Assembly: GCA_009760855.2 (NCBI GenBank)
Contig: WPIO01000033.1
Coordinates: 3,701,001-3,765,000, forward strand
Reading direction: 5' to 3'
Length of the DNA stretch: 64,000 nt
DNA from: Cristatella mucedo
Lineage: Eukaryota > Bryozoa > Phylactolaemata > Cristatellidae
The notes beneath the pieces are model-generated. The model was given only the letters and a program-made list of their open reading frames with translations. It did no database searches and was not told the DNA's origin. Positions 1-13,400 of this stretch are shown piece by piece. How positions within the stretch are numbered: the first letter of the stretch is position 1; each line of letters opens with the position of its first letter. The translations under genes and the position numbers were made by a program.

Positions 1-186
1 CTGATTTAACAGCCTCATTTATATGGCAGAAGAAGAGCCTTAACTGCCATTGCCAATGCTTGCAGTGGTCAATGAAGGATTGCTGCGGTGGGCAATGAAG
101 GATTGCTCGGTGAAGGATTCAAACCCACTACCTGGCTCGTGAAGGTGGAGCACCTTGCCCCTAGGCTGAGACCCGGTCGGGACTTT
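1..186 (-). repeat. tRNA-derived SINE (SINE-A), reverse orientation
   Basis: Begins with the reverse complement of the family's 3' end (ctgatttaacagcctcattt) and contains a B-box-like segment in reverse (ggattcaaaccc). The same unit recurs at about 7437, 17657, 25143, 45606, 51975 and 62898. The repeat between 60 and 120 holds two imperfect copies of a 'caatgaaggattgct' segment. Boundaries are approximate. Confidence 0.6.
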
Positions 187-569
187 ACATGGGATTGAAC
201 ATTTGGCACACACCAAAGCAAACACAGCATACAAACATAGAACAAGACAAAAGTTACCCTGCAAAATTTATAGGTCGAATGTCATCCATAATCGGCACCT
301 GGTGGCATGTTTTGCTGCCATTCCTTTGCCTTAGCTCGACTTCAACTTTCATCTTTTATGTATTGCAGTGTCTAAGCAGTTTTTGCAGCAGAAAATTCAT
401 ATGATGTCTGCCATTAATTAAGAGTTATTGAGTGTCTATGAAAATTCCCAGCCTCTTATTGGCAATTCCTTTGCCCAAACAATAGTACCTCTGAGCTGGT
501 CGTACATTCCACTCACTGTCAAACCAGGAGCAGCATACACCACGGACATTCTCGAGGTGCTCTTTGTAG

Positions 570-743
570 ATGCACGAGAGATGGAATCTATGCTTTCTAA
601 AAGCCGGCAACAAGGCAGCGAGCCTGAAATTAGTAGTAATCGCTCCAAGACAGCACCTGAGAAAATTACAAGGAAAGTCTGGGCAGCTTCATCTATGCAA
701 ATCAAAACAGGAAGTGGACAAAAAATGCATGTTCATGCACCTG
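570..743 (+). CDS. KATNIP: KATNIP exon a (N-terminal region, first exon seen)
   Basis: Acceptor ctctttgtag at 560-569, donor gtatgt at 744; enters and leaves in phase 1. Encodes a basic segment containing KTAPEKITRKVW and MQIKTGSGQKMHV, which fits the N-terminal part of KATNIP. The frame is open upstream to 422, so an earlier acceptor is possible. Earlier exons must lie before the window. Confidence 0.7.
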
Positions 744-3700
744 GTATGTGTTACTCATGTGCATACTAGCTGGCCGTTGCTTCAGCAATATTGTGACTGA
801 CCATTGCATGTAATTTGCTGGTTTAGAGCACATGACTGGGTATTACGATGACGACTTTGATGAGTACATCAGCGAGAGCTTTGAGGATGGGGCCATCAAG
901 CTGGTGCACGACGAGTTTAGTAGTGACGAGCTGCAACGTGTAAGTATCTATCAGTCAAGATCAAACAGACAAGATGTTTATTTTTTATTGCTCATGTGCA
1001 GGTTTGACTTACCATGTTGTTGTGACCCAAGTCCTTAAGTAATCTTTGTTTGGGCTTTCTGCTGTGAAACTGTTACTTGAAATAATAATAATACCAATTC
1101 ATTTTTATAGTGCCCTATGAGAACTTAATCTCTATTCAGGTGCTTCACATATGCCAGGGGGCTCGAGCCCACTATTTCTGTCATCTAATACATTCACCTT
1201 GACCTTGTTTGAGACGAGTACCTCTGGGCCAAACCAGAGCATCACAGCTTCATCTTTGGCAGATAGCAAGTTCCCTGTCTACTTTTGGGCTTTGTCAAAC
1301 TTTCAAGCTTAGCCATTAGCTCTATTTTTTAGTAAGCAGCAAGTGCCCCAGCAGATCTTTGAGCTTTCTGCTGTCAATTTTTTGAACACAGCCATCTGCT
1401 GCATTATGTAGTCCATAGTGTTCGGCCACTGGTGTCACGTGGCGGAATGGCCCACTGAACAGTCGAAAGAACGTCAGTGCATATCCTTTCAGCTCCTGTG
1501 AGTGGCAAGTTTACTTCCATGCATCAGATTGTGGCTAGTCAATAGCAGCAAAGCAGGGCAGTTTCTTCTTGAGGCACAGCCTTCCAAGCACTTTTCCAGG
1601 CACATTAGCAACAACAGCCTGCCATCGAGTTATTTATAATGACGGATGGAAATTACTAGAAAGTTACTGGTGTTAATTATAATAATAATAATAATGTACT
1701 TGATAAAGCGCCCTCAGAGAACTTAATCTCTTTCTAGGCGTTTTACATTTGCTGCAAAGGGAAATGCAATTGAATGGTAAGTAAAATCATGCTTGAAAAA
1801 CAAACCAAATGAATAACATGGTTAGGGGTGACATGCACAGGGTCAGCATGTTGAAGGAAATACACCTTGCCAGTTTCCTACTTGAAAACCAAGGCACTGT
1901 CCGATGCCTCAATCTATTGCTAGCCAAATTTTTCAAACAGCCGTTTGCTGCATTTCATAGTATTTAATTGCTAGGCTGATTGAATCATCAAAACACATGG
2001 TTTAATGGTCCTACTTGCTCCTTCTAACTTCAAGCAATGCACTTCAAAGTCAAATAACCAATATGCTTCCTCCCATGCTCCCTGAGCTAACTAAATCATC
2101 TCCTTTTTACTTACACTGTACATTTCGGCTGTTGTTACTGCCCTGTTTATCTTTTTTATAAGTTAGCCGATCAAAGCCATAGCTTTTTATTGTTTTTATT
2201 TACCCGTGATGTCATTATCTGAACAGTCCATATGACAGCAAGATTTTTGTAATGAATCGGTCATAATGCAAAAGGCCATCGTGTTCTGAAACGTTTAAGC
2301 AGTGACCATCAACCCGAAGTGTATGTAGCCCCTGGAATCAAACATAGTGGTAATGTTTGCCCTATGGGAATCTGGGTTCTGTGTTGTACATGCTTTGAGA
2401 ACAAATGTCTATGTATGGATATTGTGTGTCCTCGTCGCTGCAACTTCTTGTATGCCTTCTTTGATTTGACTGAGCCATATGTTCGTTAGCACGAAGGCAG
2501 CTCTGATCACATGGATGCAGGCGAGGCTCAAGATGAGATAGTCGAAGAGCACGTGTCAGACGATGAATTTGACGGCAGCTTTCACCAGCCACGTGAAGCT
2601 GGCTGGGCTGATGAGCGCCTGACACTGAGCATTGCAGAAGTTCAGGTATGTGGCTTTAGCACGTGACCGCATGAGCTCACGGAAACTCGCATTCAAGGCT
2701 TTCCCCTTCTAATCCCTATCTTCCCATTTGGTTCACACTAACTGCTTTATCTGTGCCACCAATGCTTGCTTTTCATGTACTGAATGGCTGCCGTCGTGCA
2801 AAGGGTTAGCTTGGCTGTATAATCCTGATTACATTCGTTTTGCACCCAGCACCCGGTCTCTCCTGTGAGCCAGTGCCTGGCTGTGGTACCTTGTTTCTCT
2901 CCGAGACCGTGGTCTCTTTCTCACGTATAGCTCGTTAAATCAATGCTGTAATTGGTGGTACCCACGGCAGGCTTCAATTCATTCATCTTCACTTCATTCG
3001 CTAACAATTTGTGGCTGATGAGGAACACAGTGACTGTAGCGAAAAGTCGCTACGTCGATATGCCACAATACACTCGCTTTGCTCAAAAATATAGTTAGAA
3101 GTGTGTCACACAACTTTTGCCTGTGGCAGCTTCCTCCAAGTAACGAAGCCATTCGTTTGAGAGCTGGACAAACCGTGCTGCCAAGTTGTCTGACTGTAGG
3201 GCTGATATGTGACTGTGACATGCTAGTTCTTTATTCCTAGTCGACACAAGCATCTGGTCTTAAGAATTTAATGGAAAATTGAATGTGATAGATTATAAAG
3301 TTCTATTATAAGTCCTGCTCCAAAATGACCTTTTTATAGTTGACCACGTCAGCTCAATAGTCAGGTCTGCGTACTTTCAGATACATAACATTGCGAAATT
3401 ATGAGCCTCCTCAGACAAGGGTAGCACTGTCAAGTTAGTCCGTGCATCTGTGACACCCTGTCTCTGTAAATCACTACTTCTGAGTATTCTGGCTCGTGAA
3501 ATAGGATGCCTACTGTAGTTTGGTTGCGGTCGTGCACTGCACAAAAACACCAGCCGACGAGAAACAGCAACAGTTTATTTGACCATGCACCGAGCCGGCG
3601 GAAGCGCCACTGCCCTCCCGCAGACGTTCGTCTGCTTCTGTGATCTGTGGTACTGGAATGCTGCGCTCTGATTCGTTAGCGCTGTTGCTAACGCCTAGCT

Positions 3701-6700
3701 GCGCTCCGATAGGCTAGTCGGTGGCCTGAGGGTCCTCCAGCCTAGTACTGGCATATAACAATATTTAGGCCGGTGCTGTCATAGCTGGGGTATGCATAAA
3801 CGAAACCACATGCCCGCCTGATCTAGAGATCAATCTATGGCATATTCTCCACTGTTTGTCAACAAGAAGGCTTAACAGTAAGCACATCGTCCCCATAGCG
3901 TGCCGGTCCACTCCCGTAATTAAGAGGCTAAGTAACGGCTGCTAGGAGGAGGCAGGCGACCGAACGGCCTGTGCAAACAAGCCGGCTGTGGGCCACATAT
4001 TTCTCCACCGCTGGCGCCTCGCCGGCCCGCGCAGTCTCGCAGCCCACATGTGTATCCCGGAGTCAAGAGTTCAGTCACGAAACCACACCTACTGTTAGTG
4101 CAAAACTCTGCAGCTACTTGTATCTGTCATGAGAGTCGCGACTGCCACATTAGACCACTTCTTACCGAACTGCACTGGCTCTCCGGCAAGCAGTGACATC
4201 TTCACGATCTTCCCACACACTTTTAGATTATACGATTCTCTTTCTCTGGCTTACGTATCTGACATACTTGCTACTCAGACCTCCCCACTCCTCGGGCTAT
4301 CACCCACTGGCTCTGGCTGTTAAGCTGTGCTTCGAAGCAACCTCAAATCCTGTGATGAGAGTGCATTCACTAATTATGTTCCTAAAGCCTGAAACTCACA
4401 ACCGGTTGCCATCAAGACTTGCCTGACTTGACGACATTTAAAACAAAGCTGAAAACCCACCTGATTCTTACAGCATTTGCTTTGAGTATGTGAGATGTCC
4501 TGTGTGTGCTTACATTTGCTGAGATTGTGCATGCTATTATCACTAATCATTCCCTTCCCAAATATGTGAAGTGCTTAGAATGAGATAAAGTTTTCTGGTG
4601 TTATATCAATGTGACATTTTTAGAATGATGCAGCTTGATTTTACTATATTTGATTATTAAAATAATGTTAATTAATAACTCCATAGTTTGATTAAAGTAT
4701 CTGTTGGGATTAGAGAATAGTTTAAGCGTTTTCTTGCCACCATTCGCTGCTAAGTGGTAACATTTGTGTTCATTGTAGCATATTCGTCTATTAATCTATT
4801 TCTTCAGCCAGCAAACCAAATATCTTGCAAATCCTAGAGGTAGCACAGTGCCTTCCCTCGTGCCGAACCTCCCCCTAAGGTCTCAGGGTAGTTCATAAAA
4901 TCGCAAGCTTCTCATTCATTCCTTTCATTCTTCTTGCACGTCATCCATAGATTCTTGGTTCGGTTTGTGCAGGCTCGTGCATATGTAAGTATGGATTTTA
5001 CGTGTGTACACAACAATGCTTAATGACGAAGGATTTATAAGAGTGCCTCAAAAAGCCATATCCCTCAGAAAAGTGTGCTATTGTTACCCAGGACTTTATA
5101 AGGGAGTGGGCAGGTGTGAGTTCGGCCGAGGGCTGTGTTAAACCTTCAGTGAATGGCAACAGTGCTCTGATCGTCCTCAGATATGGAGGATCTGCCATAT
5201 TATGCCTTTGCAAGCTACCTCTCAGCCACTAGTCCTAGACCCGCCTGGTCTTGCCATCGTTTTTCCTTTGCCCTGCACTGTTTGGCTAACAATTAGGGTT
5301 GATAAACTGTGTGGTTTGGCAGCTGTCGGTGACCGGCCACAGCCGGCTGTCTCGGGTCTGATTTAACACCCAGCTGATAGGTCCAGCTGAACATCCTTCT
5401 GACCAGAGATGTGCAGTGTACAAGTAGCCGATACAAGTTGTGTCAAACTACCCACGGCAATTTGGAGCAGTGTCTCGTGCACTTTGGCATCTTCTGGTTA
5501 GATGGAGAAGACACTTGATAAAAAGCATCGTTAACGAGACTGCCGGCAAGCAACTGAAGTATATAACTTTTGCTTGTATATGTCGGTATTCTTAGTGTAT
5601 TGCATATAGTGTATATATCTGTTTTTGGTTAGGTCTATACCCTTGTTTTTGTTGGTTTTGCGTGTAATTAAGTGTTGTCGTGTCTATATCATGCACGTGG
5701 TTTTACCAAAAGCGAATTTCCTTATTATGCATTTAGTTGTGCCAGAAGCAAGTGTACTTGGAGAAAGTCTTGTTTGGCATTTGCTATTGTAGGCACTACG
5801 TAGAAGCCTTGTAATGAATCCGAAGATTCGTCAAAATACATCACCAGACAAGGTAATTACACCGAGTAGAGGGCATCTACAGCTGGTGCCGCTACTACTG
5901 CTACTGCTTTGGCTGGCATGCCAATGGCAGCATTTGTCTGCCATATTACAGACTGCCTGTAATTTTATCCGGAAGTAATCACAGGACCCCCACATCTGAT
6001 GTGTAGCTGTTGTGCACAAAGTGCAGGTGCGCACATGGCCATGCACCCTGACTCCTAGTGCAATTTGGTTACTGTGGCTATTTACAGCACATGGACTTTG
6101 TCCTCCTTGCATTGCGTTTTCCACTATGATGGGGTATGCAGAATATAGCAATCGTTCCAGAATATGTAGACTTTAATGGACTAGCACTCTAGCACTTTAG
6201 CACTCCACCTGAAGCACCTTTTGCTTCTTAGTTTCTTTTCTAAACATGTAACATGCTGCTGCCATTGCTTTCATTGGGTTCTTGGTTGTTTCTGTTATGG
6301 CCATTCTCAAAAATTGCAACTACCAAGCCAGTGCACATGTATATGTATGTGGATCTTTGTTTATATATACTTAAAGACGTTACCAAACTTGCAATGGTTA
6401 TCAAGCCATGCAAGCTGTGTTATTGCTTGTTGTTTATGTTCTTTTCATTTTTATTTTTTTACTTGATAATTTCTTCTTACTAACTAAGGATTAAATATAC
6501 TCCTCAAAATAATTGTTTCCCCAATACAAATGTGCAGATTGGTTAAACAAAGCCAGAAATCCAAACGCAGCCATCTGATCCACTAACTTGTGGCCGCAAC
6601 AGTGAAAGTGGAACTGCTGTCACTTTTACTTAATGCAGTCTATGTTGAAACTGCAAAAACCATGAGGTTGCTGGTTTTTGGATTTTTGGTATTTAAACAT

Positions 6701-9055
6701 GGCATTTTCAAGTACGAAGAAGTTGGCTATTTTTTTAGCATTTTACTCCATAAAAGCTCTCGCATGTCTGTTCAGTCGCTGTGAGCATGAGTGGTGGGTT
6801 TTCCCTACCCACCGACAGAGAGCTAGCTTCTTCCGGCTCATTTTGGCACCTAGTCCAACATGCCTATTAGGTAACTGCTTGACAACACTACAAAAAGACT
6901 ACTGAAGGCCTTGTATGAAATGGGCCTAAGCAAACCAGAAATAGCATGGACTCTGAAAATCAGTCACGAAGCAATGAGGTACAATCATAAAAAGCTTAAA
7001 CCGTATGGCTGTGTTGCTAGTACACTGCATTCAGATCAGCCAAGGAAGACGACCCAGTGGAATGACTTTCACCTGAAGGTGCTGTCTCTTCACAAAGGCA
7101 TCACTGCCTGAGCAGTCTCAGTCACTGGCGACCTCCACCGATGGGCTCATAAGCATAGAGACAGTGCGCCGAATGCTTGCCATGCATGGCATATTGAGAT
7201 GGCCGACAAACGCAAACCTTTGCTTACCTGGCGATGCAAAAGATAACATCTCAGATAGGACCATGCTCAAGACGTGGCAGACATTTTGGAGTCAATTTTT
7301 TATCTACCGACGGGTCAGAATTTGTGCTTTTCGTTGACAGTGAATAAAAAGAAAAACATTCCCTAAGCCGGCAAAAAGATGAGATGTACCTCCTTGACTG
7401 TCTCTAGCTAACAATGAAATTTGCTGGGAGAGTGTCAAGTGGTAAGGTGCTTGCATTTCACGACCCAGGTCGTGGGTTTGAGTCATGTGCAAGCAGAAGA
7501 CAATTATGTGTTGTATGCTGCAAGCGGTATGATAGCCGAAAGGGCTCTTCTACTGCTATATAAATGAGGTTGCTGAATCAGCTTACCTTTATTAATGTAA
7601 ATGCCACGGTAAGGGGTTGCCTCTGCTCCTCTGATGTCGGAATTCTGCACCGAATTAATAGACTTATAAACCAGCATGTATACATCGATCTGGTAAAGAA
7701 ACTGCTGGGATGTAGAGATCGAGTGTGCTCTTCTAGGAAACGATTGCATTTGGCAGCAAGACAGTGACCCTGTACACACGGCAAAAGCTTATAATAATAA
7801 TAATAATAATAATAATGTACTTGATAAAGCGCCCTCAGAGAACTTAATCTCTTTCTAGGTGCTTTACATTTGCTGCAAAGGGAAATGCAATTAAATGGTA
7901 AGTAAAATCATGCTTGAAAAACAAACAAAATAAATAACATGGTTAGGGGTGACATGCACAGGGTCAGCATGCAAATGTGGTTAGTGGCAGCATGCACAGT
8001 GTCAGCACGCATAAGCACGTGAAGGACGAATCACAGGGACCCACTAAATGCTGTCCTAAATAGGTGTGTTTTTAAGTTTCTTTTAAATGTGGTCAGGTCA
8101 GGGGATGTTCTGACGCAGGTCGGGAGTGAGTTCCAGGCTTTGGGAGCATACGAACTAAATGCACGGTCTCCAAAGGATTTAAGGTTTGTACGAGATATTT
8201 CTAGACTGTTGGATTCCGAAAAGCAGGTGGTACGATGCTTGGCCTGATGGGGGAGTATGTCGGAGAGATAGGCTGGAGCCATAGAATGAAGGGACCTAAA
8301 AGTCCAAAAGGACTTTTACTAAAGCAGCTGTCAGATTCGTGAGTTGGTCATGCCAGTCACCTGGCCTACATCCCATCGAACCTCATTGGGATAGGTTGGA
8401 GCGCTGATTGAGGTCCGATCCTGTCACTGCTATGACTCCAAAAGAGCTGTTTAGCCGGTTTCAGTACTCTTGGGGTGTTATTAACCCAGAGACCTGTAAG
8501 AAGTTACCTGTAAGAAGATGGACTCTATGCCTTGGAGTATACGAGGGGTTATTAAAAACCGTGGAGGCCTGACCTATTAAAATATGTGTGCTGTAAATAA
8601 TATTTTTAACTGCATAATGTTAAGGCGTGCATTTACTGTATAGTGCACATAAACTGATTGACAATTTGCCACACTGGTTTGATTCAGTGGTTAAGGTGCT
8701 TGCCTTTAACGGCCGAGGCCAAGGTGAACTTATAATATAATATAATTCATTTATATAGCGCCCCAAGAGAACTTGATTCAGGCACTTCACATGTGCCTCG
8801 GGGCTCGAGCCCACGACCTCAGTCAGACCTTGATCGGGGCGAGCACCTTAACCGCTAGACCAAACCAACTTATTTGATGACTGAGATCATGGGCTTGACC
8901 CCTGTGTATATGAAGCACCTGAGTAGAGATTAAGTTATCTTAGGGCGCTATGCAAATGAATTATATTTATTGTGTATGCTAAGTCGAAAGCCATCAGCTG
9001 GCACCAGGTGGGTGTCACCATACCGAGTGGAACAAGAGTTTTGAGGAATTTATAC

Positions 9056-9142
<87 letters not shown>

Positions 9143-10415
9143 TGTGTGTGTCTGTGTGTGTGTGTATAATACTTCTTTATAATTTTTCTATATGTGCTAA
9201 CACGTCTTAATATTGACCTAAATACACTTTGTGGGGTCGTAGTCATTAGTAATCAAGGATTATGGTCAGCAACCACACTCGAAATGTCAAAATGGGTGAG
9301 GTGCTTGGATCTCAGCCTTTGATGTCAGAAGTTGTGGTTCCCTTAGACAGCGTGCTTCTGTGGTATCCCTTGGGGGTAATGAAGTACTTTGTAAAGTTTG
9401 ATGATATTTTAGTCACATTTGCGATTTGCATTTAAAGTTGCTTTGAATGTGTAGCCTGCTGCTTTATCGATGTTTGGGTGCTTTTGATTTACATTGTGCA
9501 TTATTGGTCATCCGAATAAAGTATTCTTTTCTATTTGTACAATAAATCTGGGGCACTGCCTTTCCATTGATCCGAGCCCTTGATGAATTTATTTTTAATT
9601 GCAGGCATTCACATTTGCATTTTCAGACATAAACATGTTCCACTGCTTTACCTGTGACATGGTAGTTTATCACGGCTATCACCTGCCCTGATAAATGGCA
9701 TGCTAAAGCATTTGTAAGTTTCATAGTATCTCGTGAAGTCTCGTCTATACTACTATCATCTGCATTTACTTATACGTCTTTGTCTACCCAAAGCTAGTGT
9801 GTATATTGAAGACATTTTTGGGGATATATTAAGGCTTAGATGGTATGACCCAAGTCACTGTTAAATGGATAGTCAGTTAGATGCTGTTTGACGAATGGGT
9901 TAGTGATTAGTTGCTTTGACAAAATGCATGGAATGGAGATGTTTACAAAACTACAATGTGTTGTTCTTTAATGTTTACTGCGTAGAAACGTGGTTTGTGT
10001 TCACTCCGTCTGCGCTGTCTCAGATACTGTGGACCTTGGTGTGTTACCTAACCTTGCTGAGCAGCCGAACACTTGAATCCTTAAGTACGAGACGAGTCAT
10101 ACCTCCGTTGAAGGCTAAAAGCAGTTACAGCACATTTTACAGAATATGTGTCACAGCTTAATATGATCGATATAGATTCGTACCATACAGCTACATCACG
10201 AATGATGCCGTATTGTACCTCTGGGTATAAAATTCGTCTAAGTCTGTGGCAAGTAAGGCTGATGATGGGTGCATTACCGAAGCTGCTTGTTCGGTAGGTG
10301 CTATCATTTTGATGGTCTCTGCATGCAGCATGTTTTTAATTCTCAACAACCTGGTTACTCTGCTGATGAAGAGCTCTTCCCCGGTAATTATGTGATTTGG
10401 TGCGTGCGCGCGTGT

Positions 10416-10482
<67 letters not shown>

Positions 10483-13400
10483 GTATCGTGACAGGAATAA
10501 AAAAAAAATGATCACTTCATTTATGCTTTGGTCATACAGGTGTTTGTGAACTGTGTCCTATTTTTGCTGGTGTATTTACTTTTTATCATGTAGAGACTTC
10601 TTATATATTTTTTCTAGCAGTTATGGAGAATTCTGTATTTCAGAAACCTAGTTCGTCTGAATCTGAAGAAGAAATACTCAAAGATGGTTTTGTCACTGCC
10701 CGGAAGCAGGCTGTGCTAGACCGTTCGTCGAAGCTCCAGCAACTGCAACCTAATGATGTAATAGTGCTGGAATTCGCGCCACTCAAAAATCGTAAGCATG
10801 GAGATTCGAATGTGCTATCATCGTGCTCTTTTTTGCAGAAGCGATAGGTGCAATAGCTGTTACCTGCCACGATGTAGGTAGTGCCCTACCAGGCTCCAGT
10901 AAATCTAGTCTCGATTGGTTGGCTGAACTGTTTTCCGGTGGCCTAATGTTGCATTAATAATTTCCATTCCATTCCATTAATCACTATTTGGTTGCTTTTT
11001 GCATTGATGGAATATATGCTCACTCTTAAGCTAGTACAAAAAATTGAGTCTGGCCATGCTCGAAGACAAAAGCAGGGAAGTGCATTGAAAATTGTTAATC
11101 AGTGTTGAGTTTTGAAATGCAGTAACTCACTTGTTAGTCCGATCGTGTTTCTGCGAAGAGTTTAGCAGGTGAATATTCACCTTCCATTCAGGCAGCCGAG
11201 CTTTTCCAAGAAAGGTTTTCGGCAGTTTTCAAACATCTGTTTGTTTTTGTAACCCCAGACAGGACATTAATTTCATAGTATGTCTCTACTGGTAGCTATA
11301 CTTTTTTAATATGCATCATATGCCAGGCTTTGCGATCCGATGCCTGACTGGCAAGTGAATGGCCTACCATTTTATGTATTGTGTCTATGCCTTCTACCAT
11401 AAAGTTGGAAAAACCCGTAAGCGAGAACTTAATTTGCTCAATGTTCTGTGTAGGCAGACTTGAGTTTTGCAATCTTCAAGGTTTACTGTGCTGCTTAAGT
11501 TTGCCATAAGGCTATGTTTTAACTTTGCTGCAGTCAATGCAGTGCTTATGTACTGAAGTTAATGGCGATTCATACTTATTGTGAAGGTTATTTAGCTGTT
11601 CTGTAGTAGGAGCTATTTTCTCATAGTGACTGTGGCTGCATACGCTTTGTAGCTGTCACAACTCTGCATATTTGACGGAATTTGGGGCCACAAAGGTTGT
11701 GCTAATAGCTTCTTATGGGTTTCGTTATTCTAATACGATAGTTTGCAGTGCATCAGCTATCCAATTGATGTGCTTTGCGCATGTTGTAGCATTCTGCTTG
11801 TCTACCTGAAATTCCATTAATATAATGTTGTAGCTTTTGACAGTGTGTACATATGCCATATGCACTGTCTTAGCCTGGCACTTGATTGGGACTGCTTATG
11901 CCACTGTTAGGGCCAACTCAGCATGTTGTGGTATCATGACAGCTGTACACCGTGGTTGTCATCAGTCTGTCGATATATGGCTAAGTGATGCATGTGCTGC
12001 TGCTGCCGCGATTGCAGCCTAATCTTCATCGCATTCTACAGCCTTCTCTTTATTCTACTCCACTTTGTGGCAAGTGTCAGAAATAGTTTTTTCTTAAATA
12101 TTCTGTAGGAGTTAAACCACTGGGCACACCAAGAAAAGTGAACTCTGTTGATCAGCTTGTTCAAACGACTGCTGCCTCATCTCCGGCAGTTGCTCGCAGT
12201 AGCGCCATGCTTCCGAAGGCTGCAGCAGCATCTTCACGGGCCAGCAACTCGCGTCCGTCAGCTACCAGATCTAAGCAGCCCAGTACGAGTAAGACCCAAC
12301 CACTTCCCGGCTGAGTCTTGTTCAATTTGACATGTTTTCATCATGGCTTGTTTGCCTGTGGCAGATTAGACTTACATGCAAAAAACAAGCATTCATTAAT
12401 GCTTCGTTTGTGCATGATGGCTTAACAATTGTATTAGGATAATGCCTTGCTGTTGTTGCTGCCTCATGTTTTCTGCTCGAAGTGGAAGAAAGGAATCGCC
12501 GGCAATGACGGATGAAACACTTGGGCTGCACGGTATAGTCTTCCCCGGATAGAGCTAATCTGTCAGCTGTATGCAGCAGAAATGTGAAAACTTGCCGAGC
12601 TGGTTTGGTCTACCGGTTAAGGTGCTCGCCCCGACCAAGGTCTGACTGACGTCCTGGGCTCGAGCCCCGAGGCATATGTGAAGCGCCTGAATAGAGATTA
12701 GGTTCTCTTGGGGCGATATATAAATGAATTATATTTTTTTTTATTAAATCAGATGTGCGACACATGTTGGGAAAGGAAACATTTATAATCTATTGGAGTA
12801 GCCAGAAATGGCTTCTTGTGTGGAATTGGTAGTAGCAGGAAATGGATAATACCTTCTAAGCCAGCGATGTTTAAATATACTAGAGAAAAACTTGCCAGAC
12901 TCTTATATACTCGGTTTTATGTACACAAACCAGGCTGTATCCTATGGTGGGCCACTTTCCAGAGACCCCAGGCCGAGTTAATCAGATGCTTGCTCCAGTC
13001 TGCTTTCTGTGAAAGGTGGCTAGTCTGGAGCACTTAAAAGAGGGAAGCTGCTCGACCTAACTTGATGGCGTCTGGTAAGCTTGTAAAGGTACCAATGCGG
13101 CTTTTGTCGTGTGGTGGACTGCAGTCGTGTTAGTAGCATATTGGTTGTAAATGAACATTGTGTGCCAGAGAAACAAGCATTAACTAAATTTAGACAGTTA
13201 ATAAGCAGGTGCCAACCGGGCAAGCCTATATCGTGTCATCGATCCAAGTTTGTTGTTAAGGCATTAGTGCATCACGGAATTTAAAGATGAAATTTCGGTG
13301 GCAGGAATCGGAAAGGTGGCCCGGTATGCTGTGAAGTGATAGCCTGGTCTGCCTATCTTGCAACTTTGGCGATTCTGCTAGGAGACCCGTGCAGCTTAGT

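Larger units (their letters stand above)
6880..8580 (+). pseudogene. Tc1-like transposase pseudogene with two nested insertions
   Basis: Recognisable Tc1 pieces occur in order. An N-terminal helix-turn-helix (MGLSKPEIAWTLKISHEAM from 6920) is followed by QPRKTT and then VGILHRINRLINQHVYIDL around 7640-7700. A catalytic-core piece QQDSDPVHTAK lies at about 7752-7785, then QSPGLHPIEPHWDRLE around 8353-8400, and the family C-terminus SMPWSIRGVIKNRGGLTY ends with a stop at 8580. Stops and frameshifts break every section. A SINE-A (7437-7582) and a LINE-A 3' end (7789-8298) are inserted in it. No clear terminal inverted repeats were found. Confidence 0.8.

Noticed and set aside
8935-9246. Poly-(Thr-His) and poly-(Cys-Val) frames through the GT arrays (also at 10269-10511 and 15118-15463).
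   Set aside because: They are translations of microsatellites and continue into repeats, not genes.
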